Below are positions 12,201 to 43,720 of a DNA stretch of 64,000 nucleotides, piece by piece. How positions within the stretch are numbered: the first letter of the stretch is position 1; each line of letters opens with the position of its first letter. Source of the DNA: Prinia subflava. Lineage: Eukaryota; Chordata; Aves; Passeriformes; Cisticolidae. The notes beneath the pieces were generated by a model, which saw nothing but the letters and a program-made list of their open reading frames with translations, did not search any database and was not told the origin of the DNA. The DNA is taken from NCBI RefSeq assembly GCF_021018805.1, contig NC_086247.1:145285378-145349377 (forward strand), written 5' to 3'. The position numbers and the translations under genes are program-made.

Positions 12201-15200
12201 TGTCAACAATAGGAGGGAGGAAGCCAAGATACAGACTGTGGAGGAGGGCTGCAAGAACACTGTGCTCTATGGTGCATCTTGCTCTGCACCCCAGGCTCCC
12301 AGAGCTTCCACTCTGTAAAGCCCAAGCACTCCCTTCTCACTAGGAGATATTTTTCAGAAAGCTGGTCTTTTAAGACACTGAAAGCCAGAGAAACTACTGC
12401 TCTTGGCAGCTTCTTCCAACAGTTAATCATCCATGTGTTAAAAATGTATGTTTATCTTCTCATTTGAATTTGTCTGGCCTGATACAAATATTTACACTCT
12501 TCTTTCCAAACAAGGCGACCTTTGATATGCAGTTTTTTCTAACTGGTGTACACATTTTTTAGAATCAAAGTGGAATTTGGCACACCATCCTCAGGCTGCA
12601 GAAGCACCTCCCCCTTGCTTGTGCTGGCAGGGGAACAGCCTCCAGAGCAGCCCTGAGAACAGGCAGGGTTCACTGGAGGAGATACAGACAAATACCCACC
12701 ACTTCTGCATTCATTGTGATAGCTCGTGATCATGTTTTCCTGATGAGAAAGGCAAAAGCCAAATGAGGAGCAAAGTCCTTGAAATTTTTGTCAACAGCAA
12801 AAAACAAGCTGCATTGTTTTCCTGCTTCTCCCTTACTGGTTTCAAGGACCTTAAGATGATTTGCTGTTCTTCTCAGGGCTAAACCATCCAACCCCAGAAA
12901 AAACAGAAGTAGCACTAGAGGTGTTCAATAAAAGAAACATTTTAGTGCTTGTCCTAACTCTCAAGGTGAAATGTGCCCAAGAGAAAAGTCTTTCACCTCT
13001 TTGCAATTACTCAGGAGCTCAGTCAAAACCTGAGGGCAGCAGGCTTGTGAACACTACTGCTGCTTGCAGGCAGTACCAGATACACTCAAAATACTCTAAG
13101 GGAATTTCTAGCCCTCTGCTGCTCTCCTGGACACCCAGCACTTTGTGTAGGACAGATGAATAATGCCCTTTCACTACTGAAGTGCAGTACATTTAGTGAT
13201 AAGGACCTGACAGTATTTCCATAGGCACCCAGCAGTAAGAAATGAGATTAGCAGAATAATTCCCAGGGTGTCTGAGTGACTGCTTAAAGGAGATGTCCAA
13301 ATAAATCAAAGCACCAAAGTGCCTTCTGATGAGAGGCAGTGTTATTACAGAAAGCCTGGAGACACAAGGCCTAGTCCTCTGACTAAGAAATGCTGCAGGG
13401 GAGACCAAGCCTTGGCCCTGTGAGTTTCCTCCATTTCCCTTCACAAATACTTTCACAGAGAAGTTCAAAACATTTTAGAACATCCACAGTCTAGCTCGCC
13501 CTGGAAGGAGAATGACAGAGACTGATACTGCAGAATGCTCTCCCACAAAAGCCAAAGCACAGTATTTCCATTGCTGAGTATGACAAATATCACAACAGGA
13601 TGACAAATTTGGTTTCTGTAAAGACTAAAAGGCAGCCTCCAACTACATGTCTAGGAGAAAACTTTGCCAGTGGTGGCTATGGTGTCAGTTATGCAAATGT
13701 GTGATAAATTAGCAAGTTAATCTTACTCTATGTATCAGTCACAAAGATTAACACAGACTTGAAACGTATTTCTGGAGGGAAACTGAAAGACGAATGAGGC
13801 TGCCCAGCTTCTCTACCAGATGTCTCAAAGCCTGAGCCTTATGACTTCTTTTATTATTGGGAGGTAAACTCCCCTCCTGCACCACAATTCAATCAAGCAT
13901 GTGACTGGAGCCAAGACAGCACACTCAGAGCTGCTGCTTTGCCTTTGCAGCTGATTTAGTAACACCTTCAAGCAAGTCCATTGCAGACACAGCCAGGTAA
14001 TTCTCTTTTCTGGCCATCAGGAATGTGTGTTCCACAACACAAATTCTATGACCAGTCACTCATGCTGGATTCCTCTCTCATTCTAGTAACTCAGTTAAAT
14101 TTACAAATAAGAAACAATGTGGGAAATTTCAAATTTGACTTTTAACAGTCAAAAAAAAGGAGGAACTGAAGTATTCTCAATGTACCACGTTGTCTGTTCT
14201 ATCACATAATAGACCAGCAACCTCACATGAGCTTTTACAAACCAGGTGTTACTATTTAATCTCTCTCTACATTCAGGTGAATGACAGGATTCAGCTTTGC
14301 TTTCACTGCCAGTAAACTAGCAGCTACAGGGTTTTGTTTTTTCTATTTTTATGAAATTCACTTGAAGTTGGTTGCATTGAAAAGAAGAGCTAGAAGAGCT
14401 CTCATAAGAGATTCAGAGGTAAGGATAAGCTATAGGCCAAAGCCAAATTTTAACAGTTATTACCAGAAGCCTCTAAAAATGTATTTTCTTGACTATCAGT
14501 TTTAAGGCAGGTTCAAAAATTACCTGTTTTTAGTGAATTTAAAATTAACTCAATATGCTGCAAAGTTAACTTTATTCCAAAAGCCAGAGAAACTAAAGAG
14601 AATTCTATTTAACAGTGTCCTTCTGATAAAATATTTTACTTATCTTCTCAATTAAACATACTTTAATCCCCACCACAACATTTTGAAGCCGACAATGTCT
14701 GAAAGTCTTGCACTTCCTTTATTTAGAAGGTAATTAGCAGTCAAGCCATCAGTGCAATCTACCTCACACCAGGACAGCCCAGCTTTCAAGCCTGGGCACT
14801 ATCACCTCCAAACTCCTGCCTATCTTTTGGCCACAGCAGCATGACAGAGCACAGAGTACTCATGTGGGGTTGTGATTAACTTTCTACCAGCTGTTGTAAG
14901 GGAGATAACACCTAATGCAGCGCTGATCTGCCACAGTTTTCAGAGAAGTTTCAATGAGTTTAAATCAGCACAGCTTGCAGAGGTTCAGGGTTACGGCTCT
15001 GATCATCACAGGATTTTAATTCTTTGGGGGTTTTTTAATCTGACAGCAGCATCTCCAACATGAGGTTTATTATTTTGTGAATGTATGACCTATATAGCAG
15101 AGTATGAACCAACCACCTTCAGCTCTACCTTTCACTTGAGTGCACTCCACCAACAACCAACTCTAGCCAAGGTATTGTTTTCAAAACCAAGTAGGAAACC

Positions 15201-17879
15201 CACTAGAATCTTAAATTCAAAGGTACAGTTTGTAACATAAACAAAAGTCAACATTCTTCATTCCAGCCTTTGTGCAACATAAAGACCATTTCAGCATTTC
15301 AGGTGGAAGATAAGAAGTTCTGTACCTAGGACAACCACTTCAAGACAAGTAATAACAAGAAAACCCAAGCTGTCTGTGTGGAGTACTAGGCAAAGGAAGT
15401 CCGTGGTCACAATTCAATCCTGAAGCAAACAAGCCCCGAGGGAGCACAGTGCAAACAAGCTTTCCCATGTTAAAAAAGGGAAAATTTCAAAGTTTGGTTA
15501 CTGCTGACTGGCAGATTACTGATGTCCATATTGCCACTAGCCCATGAGAATAACGTGACTTAAAAATAAGCCTAAATACCAGAACATCCAAAAATCACAA
15601 CCAAAGAGGCAGATTTTTCAAAGTTACTTAGAAACACTTCCACAAAAAGGTTAACAAGTATTTTCAGTACCGAGTCCTTTTCAAAGGTTCTCTGACCACA
15701 AGCATCAAACAGCTGTAGCACTCATTTTGCAACACAACCATCTTCAGAAGCACTATCCTGTTACAACCACAGATTAAATTCGGGTAAAGGTATTAAACTC
15801 ACTTCTCAGAACAGAAGCAGATTCAGGAACTCGCATTTCCAAAAATTAAAAAGAAAAATCTAACTTAATCACCAGACCATCCCACAGATGGTCTGAAACA
15901 CAGCACAGCTAAATACAAAAGACAAACCTCCAGTTACACCCAATGCCAAAACACTGAAGGAGTCAAGGAAACAGGATAACCAAACACAAACACTGAGAAA
16001 AGATACAAACCCTCTGGGCTTAGAGATTATGGGTTTTTAAATCTTTTACAATCTTGTTTTCAGCATTCTAACTCAGCTCATCAATTAATCACAAGTTGAA
16101 ACAGGATCCACCGTACAAATGCTACGCACACATTCTCTGCAGAGCAGCTTTGTCACCTCCACCACAAACCAACCCCTCTGACTCCCAGCAGAGAAGGTGC
16201 TGTGAGAACTGAGCACTGCAGGAGTGCAGCCATTTCACAGTGTGAGGCATTCTAACACAAAATCCCAAACTCCTTCAGTAAAGCCAAGGGAAGGGGTAGG
16301 TGCCATGCAATCCACAGAGAACCCGGGGTTAGTGTGCTGCACTGGGATTACTGCCATGCACAAGGGACCAGAAAGAGGCTGCACCAGGAGAAAGCATCAC
16401 AAAGTTCTTGTATCCACCAAGGAACTTTGAAGCAGAGCATGAAAGAGTAAATGACTTAGCAGGTTCAAAAACTCCATCTTGGTTTTTCCAAACCGCTGTT
16501 TTTCCAGGAAGCCTAATTTAAATGGGATGGTGTCCTTAACCATTCAAAATTAATCCCTCATGTATGAGAAGATGGCACTTTTAATCCAACAGCATCTGGT
16601 TTTGAAAGCTGCCTCATCCCCCTGTACATTTGTACCTCACATTTGCTATCAAGAACTTTTTGTTATCAATTATTTTGTACTATTTTGGCCAAAATTGAAG
16701 TTTAAGGAAATACGGTGCCCTTCATGATCCATCACTTCCACTAAAAAGGTCTCGTAATTCCACGTAAATTATATATTAGAAAGGAACTACATAAATTTTC
16801 GTAAAAGCAACCTAACAGGTAGGTTTTGAGGAGAAAATAACTAAATTCAGCAGAAGAAATTCTGAATATCACGTGGAATGTGGATTTATTTTCTGTTTTT
16901 AAAAAGGAGCTGGGTGCAAGAAGTTGCATCAAAAAAAAGTGTTGAATGTGGTATTATTTCAAAAGACACTGAAAGAGATGGAGACTGTTAGGTTTAGGTC
17001 AAGGGAATGATGACCATTTTTTAAACCTGGCACTGGAATTCCTGGTCCAATGATATATTTGGGCCAAGAGCACATATGCAGTTCAACCAGCAGCCTATGG
17101 AAACGCTGGTGTGTGGGTATCTCATTCCTGCAGGAATCTACTGCCCAATTCTGCCTTCTGCTGACTCATTCCTTGTGTTTTTCCAGTTTCTCTTTCCAAT
17201 GAAATACAGCACTGCCATTTTAATACTGCATTTTGGCCAGCTCTGACAAGCAGCTTCAAGGATCTGAAGGCAGAAGGGAGACTACCCAAAAATACTCGAT
17301 CTTGAGCACATGTAGTGTTAAAAAAATTTCACTATAGAACCCTGGTGTGACCTGTTTGTGTGTAACACTGGGAGAAGAATCATACTTTCCTAGATAAGAA
17401 GATAAGCATGTGGGTACAGATTTGCCATCCTAATTGTGTTCTTAACCTAAGCAAGGTAATTTAAATGTTAAAGAAGATGACTTGAAATAAAACTAGAAGG
17501 CAAAGTTTGGCACTTTAATATAAAACCTATGGGTATCCAGAGGAAGGCATTCAAACTCAACTCCAGATTGTCCTAATTTTATTTGACTTGGTTAATCAAT
17601 TTTAAAGCACTTTTTACAATTTACATAATTTAAAGGAGCACACTGCATCCTATAAATATAAATTAACATTTTTAATAACTCAAGACATCACAACAAAGCC
17701 AAATTTTGAAATAAATTTCATGTTTAGTTGTCTGGATCAAGAAGTAACATACATGGGGAGGGAAAAAACAGCATTAACAAGAAAACACGGTTTAGTTCTA
17801 AACTAAGTTTGTGCTTCTACATCAAAAACACAACACTGAAGTAACAGGAACTTTGCAAAGAACTGGAGAAGGTATATAA
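6293..17879. other. Long AT-rich stretch downstream of DNAJB6
   Basis: Nothing coding is supported over 11.6 kb. There are poly-A runs (6442-6459) but no CR1 or LTR that I recognise. If a long DNAJB6 isoform exists, this is part of the intron between exon 8 and the missing terminal exons; otherwise it is intergenic. Confidence 0.45.
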
Positions 17880-19646
17880 CTGCTTTAGTCCCAAAACCAA
17901 AGTACATATTTATTTTTTCTTCTACATGTTATTTTTTTCAGTTCTATCAAATCAGCATTAATGGTAGAGGGACAAAAGTACAATATACTAACTTTACTGC
18001 AAATACGAATTCTGTTGTAGCAGTTTGTTAGCTTGGTTTGGCTTAAGTTGAAATGGTTTTCCTGCATGAAAAACAAGAGCATATCTTTCCAATGTATTTA
18101 ATAATCAACACATTTGTTAGTACAAAGCAGATGGTGTTCAGCAAGAAGGCATTAGGTGATCATTTGAAAACACCATGCTTTTTTTTTTTTTTTTTTTTAA
18201 TATTAAGCCACCCTGAAGAGTTTTGTGAAGGCCAGATGTTCAAAGCTGGTGCACAGATGAAAAATGCACATCCATGATTTATGCATGGAACTATCCAGAA
18301 CCTGGCAGGTGTTAACAGACACCATTAGTTACCTGCATGCTTTCTCTGTGACACACCAAAAACAAATCATCTTTCACTAAACTTTGAAAATCTGGTCTTA
18401 GCTACAAATGAACACTTTACTTCACTCCATTAATTTAACAAGGGCATTAATCCATCTTTTGATTTTTGGCTGAGGACTAAAAATAAGAGTGAGCTATCAT
18501 AATCCTAATAATTGTCCAAATCTTCAAAGCAATTATTTGTTCTCAAAATAGCAAAAAAATCTCATAATTCTCAACGTCTTTTTGTAATTATTAAATGTTA
18601 AATAAATAAATTTATCAAATGTATATTTATATTTACTACAGATTATTTTTTGAAGCAAATCTCAGAATAACTTTAAAAAGCTTTTTAAAATAGAGTTGCT
18701 TTAGGCCTAGACCTAAAATAATTACATGTTAGGGCAAAAGATGGAGTTAGAGTCAGCCTCTGAACGCTTCTTAAAAATAGGTGCTTCAAATACAGGTTTG
18801 GAAATGAAATTAAAAATCATGTTTTCAGTCAAAATGAAGAAAACATCTGTGAAGAAAAGACCCTCATCCTTAAGACTGAAGAAAAGATGGTAAGGAAAAA
18901 AAAAAAAAAAAAAAAGCACCGTTTTCCCAAGTTGCCCAAATCACACACAGACACAGGAAGGTTACAAATGCCATTCATGAAAGAATGCACCACAAACATC
19001 AGCATTTATTCATTTTGAATTTTTTTTAGCAAATGACAAAAGACTCAGCTCACTGGCTTCACTTTTGTTTACCTTTTGCTTACATTACACATTTAAACAT
19101 TTGTCAAAACTTACTAAAGTTGTCTGCATTCATGCACAACTAGAAAACATCCTTAATTTATTTAAACCAGAAATGCATTACCAGAAATGTATTAACATTG
19201 TTCACTACTAAACATTAAAAAAAAAAAAAAAAGTTGAAATTATTAAAAAGGTTATCCTGGAACTGTTAACTTCACAGCAGACTTGAACTACTAATTGGCT
19301 CACATTTCAAATTGGAAAAAGCAAGATTCATGCTAGTGTTAGTGTACATCTCGCCCTAGCACTACTGAAGGATCATGGTTCACCTTGATCACAGATAAGA
19401 AAAGAAAAGTGCATACAGAAGTTTACAACAATTTTAAGGACAAAAAATGGTCCAATTGATGTGGTCCCAACAATTAACTCAAAAGTCTATGACAAATACG
19501 AGCTTCCGTGAGCTACTTATACTACTTAAGATTGAGTACGGATATACAGAAAGTTGAATTCGTTTGAAATCTTCAAAAAATGTTCCTGTCAATCCTCAAA
19601 TGGTGGCTGTTATAGCTTAAAATTTCTGTTAAATGCGTGCGTTGAA
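17880..19646 (-). other. DNAJB6: Probable DNAJB6 short-isoform 3'UTR and downstream flank
   Basis: The sequence is AT-rich and has no recognised repeat family. On the minus strand possible AATAAA signals occur at 19005-19010 and 17909-17914, among others, and I cannot tell which is used. Homopolymer tracts lie at 18179-18198 (T) and 18898-18915 (A). A read-through isoform must be polyadenylated somewhere below 19646, but the boundary is not determined. Confidence 0.4.
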
Positions 19647-37177
<17,531 letters not shown>

Positions 37178-40100
37178 GTTTCACAAGTTGTCTTGGTAAC
37201 AACAGCCGAGTCTTTCAAGTCCTGTAACAACAACAACTTGTAAATGAAGCTTGTCCAGCTACTGCTACTTTCATAAAAGTCAGGTAAGAGCCTGGTATTG
37301 CCTTGTACCAAACCTGATCAAAGAAAGACAAAGTTCAGATGTTCCAAATCCCAAAAAATAAAACCGCTATCCTTTAGGTTAAGAGATCAAAGAATTACTT
37401 TAATTTGGATTTCTGTATTCTTTTATCCCACTGAAACACAGTACACAAAACCACAGATATATAGCAGTTCTTTAAACAGATTAGACTGATAAGCTAAATT
37501 TAATCAGTATTTTAAGCGGGGTATCTGGATCACAGTCTTGATGTAGATATTAGTAACTCTGAATGCAGAAGTTCACCTGTTACCTGTGACACGGGTCATG
37601 ACTCAAGCACATACGAGCATAAACAAAGGGACCCATCTGTCACATCTTCAGAACATCCACTGAGATGCTCCCTTCATTAAAGCAACGTACGTGCAGCCCT
37701 TGGAAATTCAAACCTCACCCTTATTGAGTCCAAAAAGCCTTTCTTGCACTCAGACTTTGACAAAAAATGCACACATTGCCAAGGCTAAGGAATGCCATTT
37801 GCCTCCTTTATGTTTACCAAGAGAAGCACATAAGCAGCCAAGACTGCTCCAAGTGCAAGGTAAACCAACCAACTCAAGCACAGAGGCACCCAGTGTTTGT
37901 CAATATAAAAGAACAGCTAGCACAAGAGTCCTGAGAAACCTCGAAGTTAAAAAAGCAATTTAAATATTGACAGTTTCTTGTCAACATTAGAGAATCATTA
38001 CAGGGAACAGTTACACTGACCATTACTCCAACTAAATGACCACTAAGATGAAAGAACCTTTCTAAAACGCTTCAAGAATGCTCCATGTCTTTCATGCAAT
38101 GTTTTCTTTCTCTACATTACTGTACGAAGTCTCCATTCTGGAGAAACTTCCAATCCCCTTTCCATCCTACCACTGCTGGTTTGTTTGAAGTTTAATGAAC
38201 AAGGAAACTGTAACCTTTTCCAGTAGTTATCAACTTGTTGCAGGGCAAGTCCCCCAAATACACTCAGAACATAACAATACAGCAATGTATTAGTCACATT
38301 TTCTTATCTTGCGCATCAAGAACAAAAATTCATTGAAATAACCTTTTCCCCCTCAAGTCATTCAATGTTTTTCATTTTAGCCCAGGCGAAGTCTCAGTTT
38401 CCTTTTCTTTCCTAAAAATCCTGAAAGAACCAAGTATGATGTAGCCTAGTGAAATATTCTGAAATTTATTTATTGTACTACTTTTACATGTATTTTTCAA
38501 CATCCTGGGATATAAACATTGAAAAAAGACTTCCTTTAAAATAAATTGGTACATCTTCAAAATATGTTCCTGCTGTAGGTTAAAGCCTAATTAACTTTAA
38601 TTATGGATTGTGGTTACACACACATTTCCTCAAATGGCAAAACCAGTTTAAGAGATACCCTGCCACGCTTCCTCCCCACTCCAAACTACTCACAGAAGCA
38701 AATGTATTGGAGGACCCACGTGTTTAAAACTTGGGTGGTTTTAGCAATCTACTTAACCATACAGACCCACAAACACAAAATTAAAGTGTAGCAAGTAAAT
38801 AGCCCTTTGCCCTTTGAAGAAATCTCCACATCAAAAAAACCATAAGGGTATGGTTGATACTGTGACCAACACCAAAGGAAGTTGGGGGACGTGCATTAAA
38901 ATTAAGAATGTCAATAATAATGTACTAATGGCAGGGTTCAATATGTAAACACAGATTACCAAAAATATCCCAGGATATTTGCTATCAACTGGCCTCTCTA
39001 GTTTTTCCATTTCCCACACAACAATTAGAACAGCTCTGTGAACACAGATGTGAGGAGCAAAGTCAGTACAGGTTAAGTGTGTTAGCAAATGCCATAGGCA
39101 GCCTTATGAGAAACAGCATATATGGAACGTAGAGTTTACAAAAAGAAATCAGAAGGAGGGAATCCAGTCTAAGTCAAGCTTAGGGCTAGAGGTCAGAGTC
39201 CCTCCTAACAAGAGATACCAGCCTGCAACTAGTAAGCTAACAGCAAGAAGCCAGAGGACAGGAGTATATACCAGAACACTAAGTGTTCTTTCCATATTCT
39301 GCTTTTCTTACATACCAGACTTTCATTAGCTCGCCTCTTAATTCTGGTACCTATCTTACAGGGAAAATTTAAAACTCAAGCTTCTAACTAGAAAAAGCAT
39401 ATAGGAAAAGCAATTTAGATGTAAAAAATAAATTAGACCTTTTCCTAGAGAACTTTGTGCACACAGGTAGCCATACTGATTTCAACATAGTATCTTTTTT
39501 AACACTTTCCTGCTGGTTTAAAAGCAATGCTGCAGAGCTGTTAAGTTCAGACTCAATACCAACACCATATATCCTGGGTAACAGAAGTCTGAAGTTGGGA
39601 CAAAAAAAAAAAAGTTGAAGCAACATGACCACATCTTAAGAGACGACTCTGATCCTAAAAAGCAACTCCTTCAAGATAGAGAAATTATTTGTTTCAAAGA
39701 AATGTATGGGGATTGAATATTCTGTCTTTAGTGAGTGTTATAGTTCAATTTTTACTTGCCACTAGTATAAAGTCTGGAATTAAAACAAGACAGAAACTAT
39801 CTAAAGAGAATAAATTCTTCATATTTTCCTTCTTCTAATCAGAGTGTCACAAAAGTCAGGTGACAGCAAAAATTCATCTGTGATATAATGTTATTTCTAT
39901 CTGCTAGTTATTATAAAGCATAAACTGTACTGCTGAAATTTTAGTTACCATAGGAACTTTTTTTGTATGTAAAAAGGTTTTAAAAAATATTTACAAGAAA
40001 AAAATTCACCTGTAGCTTTTTTTTATCAGCTTAAGAACAAAAAGTCAGCTAATATTTAGCCCCTCAGCAGCCAGTAAGACTGACCAAAAAAACCACCACA

Positions 40101-42820
40101 CACAACAAACCCTCCCTCCCCCCAAAAAATCTAACAATATTCATAAACTAGAAAAGACCTCTATCTGCAATCGTTTCAGGACAGAATTATTTAAAATACT
40201 CACTCAAGAAAACAGCCACCATCAGCTTATAATAAAACAGAATACAGATGACCATTGACTTAAAAAATAGAAGATGGCCAATTAAAAAAAATGAATCAGT
40301 ACTTTTAAGACTAGTAGGAATGTGCATGGTGAAAATGCCTAGATGTTTCAAAGATGCAAAGCATATACCTCCCTGCAAGAAACCACTCAACTGTCCTAAC
40401 CAAAATGACATGACAAAAATCTTCTCCAAACACCCAATCTGTTACACAATTTGTCTGCAAATATACAAGCAAGGCTCATTAATTAAGCACTTCAGAGTTT
40501 TTTCTGAAGCCAGGAGGAAGCCAGCCCACATTAGCTGATTTCCTGCCTCCATCCACAGAAAATCTTCAGAATTTCAGAAAAAAAGACAAGCAAGAAAACA
40601 AAACCAAACCAAAAAAAACCACACCACAAACAGCTGGAAGGAGATGTTTCATGGCCTTTGTGTCTGCTCGCAAAAATCTGAAATTCCTTGTGCTGAGAAC
40701 TGCACTATGTTTACAGTGTGCTATCAGCTACTCCAACTCCTTCTTTGGGGCATGCAAATCAAACGGGCCAATGTTTCTGTGAACCAGAGGTTTCCACAGT
40801 TTATAGATTTCAGTCATCACATGAGAAGGCAGCTGTGCCCTGGCTAAAGGAGCAGTGGCCCTGAACCAGTGACTCAAGCCTGTGACAGGGCCACACCACC
40901 AGGCTCAAGCCCTCCCTGCACAGCTCAGCCAGAGCCACCCAAAACCTGGCTCATACACTCTCTTTACAGCACAGTCCTCAGCCACATAAAAAGCATGAGA
41001 AGCATTACAGAAGACAGATATGTAGAGAGTTCTAAACTTTTATAGGATTAGATGACAGAGAAAAGCAAGTAATCAGACAAACAACCAGCAGGGATGACAA
41101 AGCAGCACCCCTAACTAAATATGGAATGGAGGAAAGCATCCAAACAAGAAATTCTTTAGAGCAGCCAGGAGAGAATTCAGACAGCAAGGGGCATGCGACC
41201 TTTGCAGTCAGCTTAGTCAGAAAAGTTATCTATTTCTGGCCATGAAGCAATGGGCAGCACAGAGAGTCCTCAAAGATGCCAGAACAGCTCGAGCTCAGTG
41301 ACTACAGCAGTCACCTGGAGAGCGGGCTGCAGTTCCAAACTCCTGATTCACGAAGTTCACAGAGCAGGCAGTCCCCAACATCCTCTGCACACCCCAGGTG
41401 CCAGCACCTCGCCATGGACTCACCTAGAGGAGAGCATCCTGCTGGCAGCTCTGGAGGAACAAGCACCCTGCTCTGCATCCCAGCTCCCTCTGACTGAACT
41501 CACAAAAATGCACTGTGCTAACACAAACTCCCACAGTTCACCACAAAATTTTTCTGAGAGTAAAAATGCTAAGGAACAAATAAAGTTACTTATGAGTGCA
41601 AGAACACAGAGCAAGAAAAGCTGTAGGTGTTATGATTAATAAACCTGACAAATATATTTAAACAAGGCACCAGGATTCATTTTTTCCTCCCACTTATACA
41701 AGCACAGTGCAGTGCAGACTAAAGCATATTAACAACTTCAATACTTTTAACTTTTACTTACCTAAGCTTAGAAAAGCTGTCACAGTTTACCTTCAGTTAA
41801 CAACCCCTGAAATTTACTGTTTCATGGAAAAATGTCACTTTACCATATAATTAAAATTAGTAAAATGTACTTAAAGAGCCATGTTTATGCTCATTATTTT
41901 AATACTCCTTCAGCATCCCTAGGAAATTAATTTAATAAGATGAACATTCCAAAAAGCTTAGTTTAATCTCATGTTTACAGCAAACATCCTGCTTGTATGT
42001 CAGACAGCAGAGTGGATTTGGATGCAGTTATTATTATACCAGCTCATACAGGGAGAAGGCAGCTGGGCTGACTGCTTTACCCTGCAGTTCATGTTCCATC
42101 GTAGAAAAGCCAGCAACAACAAAACTCCAGCACAGCCAAATAAGAGAACCTGTACAGGACACCCTCACCCCTGAAGGCAGAGGTTACAAAGAACCCTGTC
42201 CACTCTTCCCCAAAGGTACCAAGACACAACTCTGGCATGAATTACAGGAATTGCTCTGTATTGCTGCCTGGCACAATCAAAGCCTGTAGAGGGCAACAAG
42301 TAAAAAACATTAAAAAAGAGTGAACCAACCAAAAACAGAAGCAGAAGAAATCCAAAACCTTCATCTGTGGAAGAAATGTAAAGACAGGAAAGGATGTTGA
42401 TCAGTGAACAGGCCATCCTCACTCCCTTGGCTGAGACTCTCTGCTTATTCATCTGATCTCTGATAAAGGGGACTTATTCACGATCTTAAAGCAAAGGAGC
42501 ATTTTTCCAAAACACGACAACTCAGGTGTCCAAATTTGGAATTGTGTCACAAATATTTGGAACACTGTCACTCTCCTAAAACTAACCATAAAAGGCTATT
42601 TTATATGAAGTAAAATTCATATCTTATTTTTAAAAATGTATGATCTATGTACAATTAAACAATTAAAAACAGTGAAAGGCTCAACTGGAAGATAGGCCTA
42701 GAAAGTTTTAGGCAAACAATCATATGCAATCAGATGATCCTTTAGGTAAAAGAAAATAGTTTAAAGTTTCTACACATTTCCCCTGAAGTGTTTCTGGAGT
42801 CATAATAACTTTATTTAAGT

Positions 42821-42845
42821 CAAACAAACAAACAAACAAACAAAA
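42821..42845 (+). repeat. (CAAA)n microsatellite
   Basis: Six CAAA units run uninterrupted in DNAJB6 intron 1. Confidence 0.95.
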
Positions 42846-43529
42846 AGCTTCATTAAAGCAAAGAGCAAGTTCTTTTTCAGAGTGCTGACAGGCTGTCACA
42901 GATTCAGATTACATTTTAAGACAGAAAAAAAATTCTTACTAAAAAATTAGTTTTAATCAAAACCAGCTGCAATGTAGCTATGAATGGCTTCAGACTTATT
43001 TTATGGCCTTTAAGATCCTTGTTAAGTACTGTGTCCTCACTAATATAGAGAACATAAAACCTGCAACTAGTAACTGTAGGAGTGAAATGCATATGCATGA
43101 ATTATTTCTTCCCTAGCAGTTAAATAAAGAAGAATGATTTCATTAAGTTTAAAGTAAGGAAAATCTAACATCCATTCAAATGTATTTCATTCAAAAGAAA
43201 ACATAATTTAAACCTGCTAATACCCTCAACTGCAGTTTTATTTTAAATCTGTCCTGAAAGAAACAATCATCATATGCAAGATCCAACAAGTTTTGACAAA
43301 GCTAAATAATTTCTCACTAATCCTTCCATTGCCTGAATAAGACAAAGGAAAAGCTTTGACAGAAAATGTTTCCAGGACGCCACTGACGAAGCTCTTCACA
43401 AATGCTATTAGAGAAATGGAGCACTTCCTACTTAAGGAGCACAATGCTTAAACAGAAACCTCACACGGCTAAGTTGGGAATTACAGCAAGGAATTCCCTT
43501 GGCAGCATCGCTGCAGGTTGAGAGGCAGT

Positions 43530-43720
43530 AGATGTGTGCTGGAAGTCCGCAGCTCCGCCGCCAGCGGCGGGAGCGGCCGCGGCCCCCACGGGCGGCGGCG
43601 CCCGAGCCGCGCTGACATTTCCGCCGATCCCGGACCGGCACAGCGCAATCCGCGCCCTCGGCCCACGCAGCCCCAGCTCACACAGCCCACTGCGTCACTG
43701 AGCTCGGCACAGATGCAGGG
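43530..43720. promoter_or_regulatory. Second CpG-rich patch inside DNAJB6 intron 1
   Basis: About 190 bp of dense CpG (GCGGCCGCGG, GGGCGGCGGCGCCC) stands isolated in AT-rich intron. At 43693-43700 TGCGTCAC resembles a CRE half-site. A minus-strand donor-like GTGAGG lies at 43459-43464, so an alternative DNAJB6 first exon is possible. No conserved protein is recognised in either strand. Confidence 0.4.

Noticed and set aside
11849..12260. Possible long-isoform DNAJB6 exon with Arg-rich minus translation
   Set aside because: No match to the known long-isoform tail and no convincing acceptor in phase.
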